From contig NZ_CAJGZN010000004.1 in the NCBI RefSeq assembly GCF_904846235.1, positions 1 through 64,000 on the forward strand: a stretch of 64,000 bases of DNA. The letters run 5' to 3'. The notes beneath the pieces were generated by a model that worked only from the letters and a program-made list of their open reading frames with translations, did not search any database and was not told where the DNA came from. A program made the translations under genes and the position numbers. Of the stretch, positions 10,064-18,372 are shown piece after piece. Numbering within the stretch: the stretch's first letter is position 1; every line of letters starts with the position of its first letter. This DNA comes from Psychrobacter immobilis (lineage in GTDB: Bacteria > Pseudomonadota > Gammaproteobacteria > Pseudomonadales > Moraxellaceae).

Positions 10064-10092
10064 ATTATACGTATCCTATACTCTATTTACAA
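10064..10092 (-). promoter_or_regulatory. sigma70-type promoter for the capsule operon
   Basis: On the minus strand a TTGTAA -35 box (10087-10092) and a perfect TATAAT -10 box (10064-10069) are separated by exactly 17 bases. Transcription would start near 10056, giving a leader of about 135 bases before the wza ATG that includes the hairpin. I found no other promoter this good between the hairpin and wza. The -35 box lies inside a small inverted repeat (CTCTA...TAGAG). Confidence 0.6.
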
Positions 10093-10101
10093 TTAGAGTT
10101 A

Positions 10102-10115
10102 AAGTGTTAACACTT
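10102..10115. promoter_or_regulatory. 14-bp perfect palindrome upstream of the wza promoter
   Basis: AAGTGTTAACACTT is fully self-complementary and lies 10 bases upstream of the -35 box, a usual position for an activator or repressor site. The protein that binds it is unknown. Function is inferred from symmetry and position only. Confidence 0.4.
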
Positions 10116-10375
10116 ACATTCTGATTCTTATAATATTTTTTATTATTACTTATTCAATTAGGCTTAACTGGATAATAAGAATCTCAAGTTCTCAGATAAA
10201 ATCCAAGAGACTATTGCTATATTTTTCAATCATTCAAGTCTTCGACATAGAAACTAACAATTTCTTTGTCCTTCTCTGACAGCAGCAAATCCAGAGATAT
10301 AGTACATTAGATATTTAAAAATCCTCAGTACTCATTATAAAATCAGTCACTCTTTCTACTAACTTATCTTCCACA
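10116..10375. other. AT-rich intergenic stretch without a gene
   Basis: No supported reading frame. The only structure I see is a distant inverted repeat of nine bases (GATTCTTAT at 10123-10131 and ATAAGAATC at 10175-10183). It could mark the end of the upstream gene's transcript or be part of the wza control region. Confidence 0.4.
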
Positions 10376-11080
10376 CTACTCAGCATCATCCAACAGTTTG
10401 TTAAGCTCGTCCACCATGGGATCGTCAATGATACTGCCTTCTACATAGCTGATTATCTCATCTACAGTCGTCAGATCCATTTCACGAATGCCTAAACTGG
10501 CTAGTTGCGCATTAATAGACTCTAAGCTGTCGTTATCTTCAGCGTCATCTAGCAAATCCTCTTCAAATCTACCTCTGACAAACCAGTACATTTTTTCTAG
10601 TACGGTTTCTTTTTTGGTCAAAGTAGAATAACCATCGCCATAAATGAACAGGTTGAAATGATAAGGTATTTCTACATCATTGATAAAAAATGTACGTTGG
10701 CACTCTAATGTATAGGCTTGAATCTCTTCACTTTCCGCGCTTTCATCACTTTTGTTATCTTCATCATATTCAATCGTCTCTTCTATCAGCTCACCTAATA
10801 TCTGATAGTCGCCGACTTTAATTTTATGATTATAAATGACAGCAGAGTCTGCGATTGCATCAAAAATAATGGCACTGACATCTAAGGTATGGTTGTCGAT
10901 ATCATAGAATGCTTTTAACGCTGGCAAAAACTCGGTCAGCTCTTCTTCAGGCACTTGAATGAGAAACTGCTGCTCGTATATTTTAATCATATCTTCAGGA
11001 GCATAAGTATTAGCAGTATTAGTCTCGTTTCTACCTGTTGGTTGCAAAGGTAAAAAATTATACGGGTTATGTTTGGTCAT
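10376..11080 (-). CDS. acidic hypothetical protein
   Basis: A 234-residue protein that I do not recognise. It has no signal peptide or membrane segment and is very acidic, with a Glu/Asp/Ser patch near residues 100-120 (YDEDNKSDESAESEE) and an acidic C-terminal third (EEDLLDDAEDNDSLES). The middle has an alternating pattern (FFINDVEIPYHFNLFIYGDGY) suggesting beta strands. The ATG has AAGG about ten bases upstream. It is probably a soluble cytoplasmic protein transcribed alone. Its good codon structure and length support a real gene. Adjacency to the capsule operon may be incidental. Confidence 0.75.
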   Translation of the reverse strand: MTKHNPYNFLPLQPTGRNETNTANTYAPEDMIKIYEQQFLIQVPEEELTEFLPALKAFYDIDNHTLDVSAIIFDAIADSAVIYNHKIKVGDYQILGELIEETIEYDEDNKSDESAESEEIQAYTLECQRTFFINDVEIPYHFNLFIYGDGYSTLTKKETVLEKMYWFVRGRFEEDLLDDAEDNDSLESINAQLASLGIREMDLTTVDEIISYVEGSIIDDPMVDELNKLLDDAE

Positions 11081-11367
11081 TCAGAACTGCCTTTTTGCTT
11101 AAGTTAAATTTATTAAATGTCTGTGTTGCTCAATCTCTAAGAGTCTTTGAACGCGCTACTATGCTTCAGTACCGTAAAACTTTAGGATTTATGGGTGTAT
11201 TGTCTCTTATTCAGGCAATTTTAGATAGACAGTTATAAATATACAAGTTCAATCACTCTGGTTTAGACAGGCTAAAGAGACGATACTAGCCAGCAGCGGC
11301 TTGATATCGCCTTCAAAGGTTAATACAATTTTCACTTTTCTCTAAAGCTACTTACATACTAATTCAC

Positions 11368-12498
11368 TTACTGCCACCCTGATGTCGCACAATTTTCATC
11401 TTGATGTGCAAATAAAGGGTGAGCCTTGGCTTCATGTAAACTTAACACAGGGGTCACACAGACATCCGTTGCTGCAAATACACGTTGCCAATGCTCAAGC
11501 GTTTGACTGGCGAATTTTTCCGTGATTGTGTTGGTCGCGGCTTCACTTTCAGGTCTATTGGGCATAATACCAAGTTGCCAGTGTGTTTCTTTAAGCGACG
11601 GCAGCTCCAATACCTCACATAGCCCTTGCCAAAACTTAAGCTCCAAAGCGCCGACTGCCATATGGCGTTGGTCAGCGGTTTGGTACAGTCGGTAACATGG
11701 TAATGCACCACCCAAAAAATCATGCTGCGGCAGTAGAGTGTCGTTTAAGCCCTTTCCTGAAAGGCTATTAATCAGTTTGCCTGTGACCTTTGGCATGACC
11801 ATATGGTTGTAAAGACTGTGCGTCATGCTAATAGCAATGTGTCGTCCCCTGCCCGTACGCTGTGCGGCAAATACGGCAGCCAATAGGGCTATCACTGCAG
11901 TGTCACTACCGCCTGCCAAATCCGCAAATTGGATATTGGGCATGGCTTGCTCACCCTGCGCTGTTTTTAGCTGATCTAGTACACCGCTCATAGCCATAAA
12001 ATTAATATCGTGACCGGCCTTATTGGCCCAGTCATGATTCACTTGAGAGCTATTTTTTGACTCAGCACTTTCTAAGTAGACACCTTCTGTTGAGTTTCCA
12101 TCTGCTACGCCATAGCCAGTGATTGACACTATTACTAGCTTTGGATTGATGACATGCAGGGCCTTAGCATCTAGTCCCATTTCTGCCAAGATACCTGGGC
12201 GAAAGCTATCTAGCATCACATCAGCTTCTTTAAGATGTGCTTTTATAGTTTCAATCGCTTTGGGATCATGAAAGTCATATTTTTCGGTCGTCTTACCGTG
12301 GTTCAGAGCTGCGAAGAGCTCACCAAATACCCGAGCAGGATCACCTTGTTTAGGCTCGACTTTAAGGACATCCGCACCCAAATCTGCAAGCAAACGCGTA
12401 GCAAAAGGCCCAGGTAGATTACGAGTCAGATCGATCACTCGTAACCCTTGTAGACAGTCCTTCATTTGATCAGGATTTGATACATATTTATCAGTCAT
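11368..12498 (-). CDS. CaiB/BaiF family protein, alpha-methylacyl-CoA racemase-like
   Basis: A 376-residue class III CoA-transferase fold protein starting LQGLRVIDLTRNLPGPFA with LLADLGADVLKVE. The three residues used by alpha-methylacyl-CoA racemases are present in matching motifs: His163 (AGHDINFMAMSGVL), Asp193 (FADLAGGSD) and Glu286 (AVGALELKF). The His-Asp-Glu set favours racemisation of (2R)/(2S)-methylacyl-CoA over CoA transfer, where a single Asp suffices. Its start overlaps the stop of the FadB-like gene by 8 bases. With that enzyme, the thiolase and the acyl-CoA dehydrogenase it would allow both epimers of 2-methyl-branched acyl-CoA to enter beta-oxidation. Residue matching is from memory of the mycobacterial enzyme. 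Confidence 0.85.
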   Translation of the reverse strand: MTDKYVSNPDQMKDCLQGLRVIDLTRNLPGPFATRLLADLGADVLKVEPKQGDPARVFGELFAALNHGKTTEKYDFHDPKAIETIKAHLKEADVMLDSFRPGILAEMGLDAKALHVINPKLVIVSITGYGVADGNSTEGVYLESAESKNSSQVNHDWANKAGHDINFMAMSGVLDQLKTAQGEQAMPNIQFADLAGGSDTAVIALLAAVFAAQRTGRGRHIAISMTHSLYNHMVMPKVTGKLINSLSGKGLNDTLLPQHDFLGGALPCYRLYQTADQRHMAVGALELKFWQGLCEVLELPSLKETHWQLGIMPNRPESEAATNTITEKFASQTLEHWQRVFAATDVCVTPVLSLHEAKAHPLFAHQDENCATSGWQ

Positions 12499-14680
12499 CA
12501 GAGAACGCCTCGCCTTTGACTGCCATGTCTAGCAAGATTTGAGCTGGCTCAAAACGTTCACCATATTTCGCAGCCAGCTCACGACTCCGCTCAACAAACG
12601 CACTCACGCCCATTGCATTGATAAACTGTAGCGTACCACCATGCTGCGGTGCGAACCCCCAACCAAAGATAGACCCTATATTGGTATCAGCTACTGAGCG
12701 CACAACATTCTCCTCATAGCACTTAGCGGATTCATTGGCTTGAATAAACAGCAGGCGATTCACCAAATCTTGCTGCGATGGTTGCTCTGGTTTTGGCGGG
12801 TACAAGTTGATAAGCTCAGGCCATAGATGCTTATCACCCTCTGTTGGATAGTCATAGAATCCTTTGCCATTTTTCTTACCTTCGCGCCTATGCTCATTGA
12901 CCAATTTTTTTAGTATGTCATAAGAAGGGCGCACTACGATTGGCTTACCTTCGGCTACCATATCAAGTTGTTGCTGTTCGCTGACATGCAATGCGAGGCT
13001 CAATGACACTTCATCTTGCAATGCTAGCGGCGGCATCGGCATACCTGTTTTCATACCGGCGACTTCGATACTACGCGGATGCACACCCTCTCCTAGCATC
13101 GCAATGCCCTCTGATACATAGGTGCCAAATACCCGCGAGGTATAAAATCCGTGGCTGTCATTGACGACGATAGGCGTTTTACCTATTTGCACAACATAAT
13201 CAAAAGCTTTGGCCAATGTTGCATCGTCGGTTTGCTCGCCCATGATAATCTCAACGAGCGGCATCTTGTCTACTGGCGAGAAAAAATGCAGACCTATAAA
13301 CTGGTTTGGGCGCGTACTGGCTTTTGCCAATCCTGTAATTGGTAGTGTTGAGGTGTTAGATGCATAGACGGCCGTGTTTGTAATCACTGCTTCACTTTGC
13401 TGGGTACACTTTGCTTTGATTTCTCGGTTTTCAAACACCGCTTCGATAATAAGATCGCAATCTGCCAAATCATCGTAAGAAACTGTTGGCGTAATGCGTT
13501 CTAGGAGGGCTTGTTTTTTCTCTTCGGTAACACGCTTTCGGCTAATGGCTTTATCTAAAATATTGGCAGAGTACGCTTTGCCTTTTTCAGCATTGGCAAT
13601 TTCTGTGTCCAATAAAACGACATCTATACCTGCTTTGGCAGTGACATAAGCAATGCCTGCGCCCATCATGCCAGCGCCCAAGATACCGACTTTTTTGGTG
13701 GTTGTGCGTTCAAACCCTTGAGGACGAGACTGACCTTTTTTGATGCTATTCAGCTGAGTCCATAAGGTGTTGATCATGTTTCTAGATTCAGTGGACAGTA
13801 CGCAAGCTGCAAAATAACGCGACTCGATCTCAAGCCCTGTATCGATATCTACTAGGCATCCTTCAAACACACAAGACATAATATGGGTGATCGCAGGATA
13901 GTTACCATGTGATTTCTGATTAGCCATGGCTGGGGCGATAGAGAATATAGGAACTACCTTTGGATGCTTACTATCGCCGCCAGGAATTTTAAAGCCTTTC
14001 TTATCCCATGGCTGCTGCGCACTTGGATTATTTTGAATCCAGTCTTTTGCTTGCTCCAGCATATTTGCTCGATCAGTAGCTGTTGCATCAATAAGTCCAA
14101 TGTCTTTTGCCGCTGATGGTCGTAATTCTTTGCCTTGCGTCATCAGCTCCAGTGCCACTTGAATACCCACCAACCGAGGCAAACGCTGCGTACCACCGCC
14201 GCCAGGTAGCAAACCCAGTTTCACCTCAGGCAAACCAAGCTTGGTCTTGGACGTGTCAATGGCAATACGATAATGACATGCCAGTGCAAGCTCTAAACCA
14301 CCACCCAGTGCGGTTCCTGTCATAGCAGCGACGACAGGTTTACCTGATGTTTCAAGCGTACGCAAACTACCTTTTAATTCTTCAGTCACTGCAAATGCTT
14401 GCTCGGCTGTCTCGATCTGGTTCAATTGATCAATATCTGCACCAACCACAAAGGTTTCTTTAGCCGATGTGAGAATCAAGCCTGTAGCGGCATCATCATT
14501 GATGAAACTATCGACCACCGTGGCGAACGACTCCGTAAAGCCATCACCGATAACATTCATTTTGCGTTTACTTTGGTCAATCGTGACGGTGACGATACCA
14601 TCGTCATCACGCTGAGCTGAGAAGTTTTCTAATGCATTAATGGCTATTACGCTATCTGCTGTCTGATTATTTGTCATCAT
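12491..14680 (-). CDS. bifunctional enoyl-CoA hydratase / 3-hydroxyacyl-CoA dehydrogenase
   Basis: A 729-residue FadB/FadJ-like multifunctional enzyme. The N-terminal crotonase domain has the oxyanion motif FVVGADIDQ, GGGLELALACHYR and LGLPEVKLGLLPGGGGT with both catalytic Glu residues. The dehydrogenase half starts at VGILGAGMMGAGIAYV and has the catalytic His in GLHFFSPVDKMPLVEI. Two C-terminal dehydrogenase domains follow (GFYTSRVFG, GKGFYDYP). It hydrates enoyl-CoA and oxidises the 3-hydroxyacyl-CoA with NAD+. It lies 72 bases downstream of the thiolase gene and overlaps the racemase-like gene. The first two codons are both ATG; AAGGGA precedes them. Whether it is the housekeeping FadB or specific to this operon is not decidable here. 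Confidence 0.93.
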   Translation of the reverse strand: MMTNNQTADSVIAINALENFSAQRDDDGIVTVTIDQSKRKMNVIGDGFTESFATVVDSFINDDAATGLILTSAKETFVVGADIDQLNQIETAEQAFAVTEELKGSLRTLETSGKPVVAAMTGTALGGGLELALACHYRIAIDTSKTKLGLPEVKLGLLPGGGGTQRLPRLVGIQVALELMTQGKELRPSAAKDIGLIDATATDRANMLEQAKDWIQNNPSAQQPWDKKGFKIPGGDSKHPKVVPIFSIAPAMANQKSHGNYPAITHIMSCVFEGCLVDIDTGLEIESRYFAACVLSTESRNMINTLWTQLNSIKKGQSRPQGFERTTTKKVGILGAGMMGAGIAYVTAKAGIDVVLLDTEIANAEKGKAYSANILDKAISRKRVTEEKKQALLERITPTVSYDDLADCDLIIEAVFENREIKAKCTQQSEAVITNTAVYASNTSTLPITGLAKASTRPNQFIGLHFFSPVDKMPLVEIIMGEQTDDATLAKAFDYVVQIGKTPIVVNDSHGFYTSRVFGTYVSEGIAMLGEGVHPRSIEVAGMKTGMPMPPLALQDEVSLSLALHVSEQQQLDMVAEGKPIVVRPSYDILKKLVNEHRREGKKNGKGFYDYPTEGDKHLWPELINLYPPKPEQPSQQDLVNRLLFIQANESAKCYEENVVRSVADTNIGSIFGWGFAPQHGGTLQFINAMGVSAFVERSRELAAKYGERFEPAQILLDMAVKGEAFSDD

Positions 14681-14752
14681 TTTTATCCCTTAAATGATTC
14701 TTTGTATGTTGCGTTTTAGTCTAATTGGTTTTCAGTCTATTTTAGAGAGAAG

Positions 14753-15961
14753 TTAAACACGTTCGATAATGGTGGCAATGCCCATACCACCGCCTACACA
14801 TAGCGTAATCATAGCGGTCTTTAAATCGCGTCGTTCTAGCTCATCAAGGACGGTCGTCATCAGCATCGCGCCAGTTGCGCCAAGCGGATGACCCATAGCG
14901 ATTGCACCACCGTTGACGTTGACGATATCAAGCGAGATGCCAAAATCATCAGCGGTATTCATCGGCACAGCAGCGAAGGCTTCATTAATCTCCCAAAGGT
15001 CTATGTCAGAGGCTTGCATGCCCGCTTTATTGAGGGCTTTTTGGCAAGCTGGTGTTGGACCTGTCAGCATAATGGCAGGCTCTGAACCAACAACTGAGGC
15101 CATCGTGATTTTGGCACGTGGTTTTAGCCCTGCTTTGTGACCAGCCGCCGCGCTACCGACCAAACAAATAGCAGCGCCATCGACGATGCCAGAGGAGTTA
15201 CCCGCATGATGCACATGATTTACCGTTTCAATTGTGGTGTATCTGTCCAAGATAACGCTATCAAAGCCCATTTTACCTGGCATAATAAAAGAAGGTTTTA
15301 GCCCAGCTAAGGTCTCGACATTGGTGTTAGGGCGGATGGTTTCGTCTTTATCCAATAGCATCATGCCATTAACATCGGTAACAGGGACAACAGACTTATC
15401 GTAATAACCCTTCTCCCATGCCTGTGCAGCGCGGCGATGCGACTCGGTGGCAAAGCCATCGACATCACTACGACTAAAGCCTTTGAGCGTTGCGATGGTA
15501 TCTGCACCTACTCCTTGTGGCACAAAGTGCGTGGCTTCATTGACGCGCGGATCCATGTACCAAGCACCACCATCTGAGCCCATCGGCACACGGCTCATAG
15601 ACTCAACACCGCCTGCCACGACCATGTCTTCCATACCTGACATGACTTTGGCCGCTGCTAGGTTGATAGACTCCAGACCAGAGGCACAAAAGCGCGACAA
15701 AGTTAACCCAGCCACACTTTGTACCCAACCAGCATCAATCACAGCAATACGCGCAATATCAGAGCCTTGCTCGCCCACTGGGGTCACGCAGCCAAGCACC
15801 ACATCGTCGACCAAACTGGTATCCAAGTTATGGCGCTGCTCCATCTCCTTTAATAAGGTGCGTGTCAGCCAAATTGGTGATGCCTGATATAAGGAACCAT
15901 CCTTTTTCCCTTTGCCGCGTGGCGTGCGGATAGCATCATAAATATATGCAGTCTCAGTCAT
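14753..15961 (-). CDS. acetyl-CoA C-acyltransferase (3-ketoacyl-CoA thiolase)
   Basis: A 402-residue degradative thiolase. The acyl-accepting Cys is residue 92 in [15 protein letters not shown], followed by [12 protein letters not shown]. The second half has the EINEAFA motif, the His of [16 protein letters not shown] and the C-terminal proton-shuttling Cys in [11 protein letters not shown]. It cleaves 3-ketoacyl-CoA with CoA, giving acetyl-CoA, or propionyl-CoA from 2-methyl substrates. It sits between the acyl-CoA dehydrogenase (62 bases upstream) and the FadB-like gene, so the operon holds a complete beta-oxidation cycle. Confidence 0.93.
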   Translation of the reverse strand: MTETAYIYDAIRTPRGKGKKDGSLYQASPIWLTRTLLKEMEQRHNLDTSLVDDVVLGCVTPVGEQGSDIARIAVIDAGWVQSVAGLTLSRFCASGLESINLAAAKVMSGMEDMVVAGGVESMSRVPMGSDGGAWYMDPRVNEATHFVPQGVGADTIATLKGFSRSDVDGFATESHRRAAQAWEKGYYDKSVVPVTDVNGMMLLDKDETIRPNTNVETLAGLKPSFIMPGKMGFDSVILDRYTTIETVNHVHHAGNSSGIVDGAAICLVGSAAAGHKAGLKPRAKITMASVVGSEPAIMLTGPTPACQKALNKAGMQASDIDLWEINEAFAAVPMNTADDFGISLDIVNVNGGAIAMGHPLGATGAMLMTTVLDELERRDLKTAMITLCVGGGMGIATIIERV

Positions 15962-16023
15962 AAAAAATCCTTTTTTTATTTTTTAAATAAACAATAATTA
16001 TTGTAGTCTTATAATATAAGCGT

Positions 16024-17175
16024 CTACATAAAGCGTGAAGCCAGCTCTTTCATAATCTCATTGGTGCCGCCATAGATTTTTTGCACGCGCGCATCAGCGT
16101 ATAGACGTGCGATAGGATACTCTGTCATATAGCCATAGCCACCAAACAGCTGCACGCATTCGTCGATGACTTCGCACTGTTTTTCAGTGACCCAATATTT
16201 GATTAATGAGGCATGCGGTACAGAGAGTTTGCCATCTAACATCGCATCTACTGCCGCATCACACATGGTGCTAGCAGCGAGATAATCGGCATAGCATTCT
16301 GCCATCTTAAAGCGCGTATTTTGAAAATTCCAAATAGGTTTGCCAAAGGCTTCACGGCCTTTTACATAATCTAGGGTTAGATTGATAGCAAGTTTCATCG
16401 AGCCAACCCCTGATAGCGCAATGATTAAGCGCTCACGCGGCAACTCCTGCATCATTTGGATAAAGCCCATACCTTCTACCGTACCCAATAGATTTTTTTG
16501 TGGTACACGGACATTGCTAAAAAACAACTCCGAGGTATCCTGCGACGTCAGACCAATCTTGTCGAGATTGCGTCCACGCTCAAACCCTTCTACTTTATCC
16601 GTTTCTACGATGATAAGCGAGACGCCTTGCGCGCCTTGTTCACGGTCTGTTTTGCATGCTAATAGGATAAGATTGGCGTGCTGACCATTGGTAATAAAAG
16701 TCTTAGAGCCATTGATAATGTAGTCATCACCATCTTTTACCGCATAGGTTTTGATGTTTTGTAGGTCGGATCCAGTGCCAGGCTCGGTCATGGCGATGGC
16801 CCCGATATATTCGCCCGTTGCCATTTTGGCTAGCCACACTTGTTTTTGTTCTTCAGTACCGTGGTCTAAAATATAAGGCGCGACAATGCCTGAATGCACC
16901 ATACCCCCAAATCCTGACTGATTGGCCTCGGTTTGAGCGTAGATGAGCGCGGCTTCATGACCAAAATCGCCACCACCGCCGCCATACTCGCTTGGTATTG
17001 CCGCACACAAAAACCCCATCTTGCCTGCTTCTTCCCATGCTTCGCGATCGATCATGCCATTTTTGCGCCACTGCTCATCCTTTGGCTCCCAAGATTGAAA
17101 CATTTTTAGGGCGCTGTCATACACCATCTGATGTTCTTCAGTCATCCAGTTTGGGGTGAATTTTTCGATACTCAT
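16024..17175 (-). CDS. acyl-CoA dehydrogenase, long-chain (LCAD) type
   Basis: A 383-residue FAD enzyme (MSIEKFTPNWMTEEHQ at the start, AMTEPGTGSDL in the middle). The position of the usual MCAD catalytic Glu is Gly here (IYGGTNEIMKEL), while MQELPRERLIIAL supplies the Glu used by LCAD and isovaleryl-CoA dehydrogenase relatives. This points to long or branched acyl-CoA substrates. I chose the ATG at 17175, which has AAGGA upstream. An in-frame extension to 17262 would run into a repeated non-coding element. It heads the operon with thiolase, FadB-like enzyme and racemase, and is divergent from a TetR gene. Confidence 0.92.
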   Translation of the reverse strand: MSIEKFTPNWMTEEHQMVYDSALKMFQSWEPKDEQWRKNGMIDREAWEEAGKMGFLCAAIPSEYGGGGGDFGHEAALIYAQTEANQSGFGGMVHSGIVAPYILDHGTEEQKQVWLAKMATGEYIGAIAMTEPGTGSDLQNIKTYAVKDGDDYIINGSKTFITNGQHANLILLACKTDREQGAQGVSLIIVETDKVEGFERGRNLDKIGLTSQDTSELFFSNVRVPQKNLLGTVEGMGFIQMMQELPRERLIIALSGVGSMKLAINLTLDYVKGREAFGKPIWNFQNTRFKMAECYADYLAASTMCDAAVDAMLDGKLSVPHASLIKYWVTEKQCEVIDECVQLFGGYGYMTEYPIARLYADARVQKIYGGTNEIMKELASRFM

Positions 17176-17210
17176 GATGTCTATCCTTGACAAGGTGGAG
17201 TGAATAACAA

Positions 17211-17321
17211 CTATATAGTCAAGCCTATATAAATCCGCTACATCGTCATCCTCGCTAAGCATACTAATGTATAACTTGCACTCGGTTTTCTTGTATCGAA
17301 ATTATATTGAACTGACTATAG
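17211..17321 (+). repeat. MITE-like repeat, copy A
   Basis: About 111 bases bounded by CTATATAGTCA at the left and TTGAACTGACTATAG at the right, an imperfect terminal inverted repeat, with an internal CACTCGGTT block. Recognisable relatives lie at 29242-29542 (same orientation) and 30614-30726 (opposite). No coding capacity. It sits immediately upstream of the acyl-CoA dehydrogenase start and separates it from the operator-like palindromes. Confidence 0.65.
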
Positions 17322-17342
17322 CTAGGTCGTTTTGTAAATTAT

Positions 17343-17358
17343 GGTAATTTATATTACC
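17343..17358. promoter_or_regulatory. operator-like palindrome 1 (TetR)
   Basis: GGTAATTTATATTACC has perfect six-base arms (GGTAAT/ATTACC) around TTAT. A second copy lies 94 bases further right. Both lie between the divergent TetR gene and the beta-oxidation operon, the expected place for the regulator's binding sites. Binding is inferred. Confidence 0.6.
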
Positions 17359-17451
17359 GTTATAGATATACGATGAATTCTTTGTATTTATTAATACATG
17401 AGTCTTATACTAGGCTACGAAAAACCACTTCGCAATCAATTAAATAAAAAT

Positions 17452-17467
17452 GGTAATTTACATTACT
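17452..17467. promoter_or_regulatory. operator-like palindrome 2 (TetR)
   Basis: GGTAATTTACATTACT matches the first palindrome at 14 of 16 positions and keeps five of the six arm pairs. It lies 87 bases before the TetR start, so the regulator probably controls its own gene as well as the divergent operon. Confidence 0.6.
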
Positions 17468-17553
17468 TGTTAATTTAATCACGTTAAATTATCGAGCACA
17501 CCATTTAACTGGTAGGACGTATTAAATAGCCAATACTTTAAGAAGCGATAAAT

Positions 17554-18192
17554 ATGAAAACCTTTAATCAGTCAGATAGCCTCACGCAAACTCGATCTCT
17601 AGCGCCCCTATCCGATATGCGGCCCGCAACTTTGGATAAAATTGAGCAAGCTGTTCGTAAAGTCTTTGCAGGATTTGATGCTAATGAGGTGACGATGGCG
17701 CAGATTGCAAAGTCTGCAAACGTCTCTTTGCAAACGCTCTATAAGTATTTTGGGGACAAGCAAACGCTGTTTTATACCATTATGGATATTGTGCTTGGCA
17801 GATTGGCCGCTAGAATTATGGATCATCTGCAAGGGATTGATAGCGTACAAGATCGTCTACGTAAGACGTTGTGGGTCTGCTTTGACTTTGTGGATTCGCA
17901 TCCAGATGCGGTGATGGTGCTATCTTCTGTCTCGGCCTCGCGTATACGTAATATCGCGATCTATGAAAACAAAGAGTTAATTGGCGCGTTTTTAGCGGTA
18001 TTAGAAGATGGACAAAATCGTGGGGTGCTCAATGACACCGTTCCACTGCACATACTGTTCGATGTGTTTATGGGGTTCATCAGTCGACTTGGTTTAATGC
18101 ATACCATTCGCCAAACAGAGACGCCATTAAATGCAGAGTTTGACGCGCTATTTGTGATTTTGTGGCGCGCCATCTCTAAACCTGAATCCTGA
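17554..18192 (+). CDS. TetR/AcrR family transcriptional regulator
   Basis: A 212-residue regulator. The helix-turn-helix lies at about residues 45-75 (VTMAQIAKSANVSLQTLYKYFGDKQTLFYTIMD), typical of TetR proteins, and the remainder is a helical ligand domain with a conserved small-hydrophobic pattern. It is divergent from the acyl-CoA dehydrogenase operon, with two matching palindromes between them. It is therefore the likely repressor of that operon, with an acyl-CoA as probable inducer (inference). The first 27 residues before the DNA-binding domain look disordered. A good terminator follows. Confidence 0.9.
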   Translation: MKTFNQSDSLTQTRSLAPLSDMRPATLDKIEQAVRKVFAGFDANEVTMAQIAKSANVSLQTLYKYFGDKQTLFYTIMDIVLGRLAARIMDHLQGIDSVQDRLRKTLWVCFDFVDSHPDAVMVLSSVSASRIRNIAIYENKELIGAFLAVLEDGQNRGVLNDTVPLHILFDVFMGFISRLGLMHTIRQTETPLNAEFDALFVILWRAISKPES

Positions 18193-18265
18193 AGCTTAAA
18201 ATGAATTTTATAAAATTGATATTTAGCAGTGTTTGACTCTTACAAGAAAACATAACGTAAAAAAC

Positions 18266-18298
18266 CAAAAAGCCCCACGAGAAAGTGAGGCTTTTTTA
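18266..18298 (+). terminator. intrinsic terminator after the TetR gene
   Basis: AAAAGCCCCAC pairs with GTGAGGCTTTT around a short GAGAAA loop, with one C/A mismatch, and is followed by a run of T. It lies 74 bases after the TetR stop. With the A-run on the left it may also serve the minus-strand gene ending at 18373. Confidence 0.8.
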
Positions 18299-18372
18299 TA
18301 TTTTTTTTCGGTCAATGTGATTATTCAATCAATGTAATTAACAGCTCGTGCTGCTTATACATTCAAAACTTT

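Noticed and set aside
9985-10115. ops/JUMPstart element in the wza leader
   Set aside because: No GGCGGTAG-like sequence between the promoter and wza.
11249-11335. 28-codon minus-strand frame after the racemase-like gene
   Set aside because: GTG start, weak ribosome-binding site and no family resemblance; may be chance.
17176-17262. Upstream extension of the acyl-CoA dehydrogenase frame
   Set aside because: It runs into repeat copy A and lacks a ribosome-binding site; the ATG at 17175 has AAGGA and the usual N terminus.
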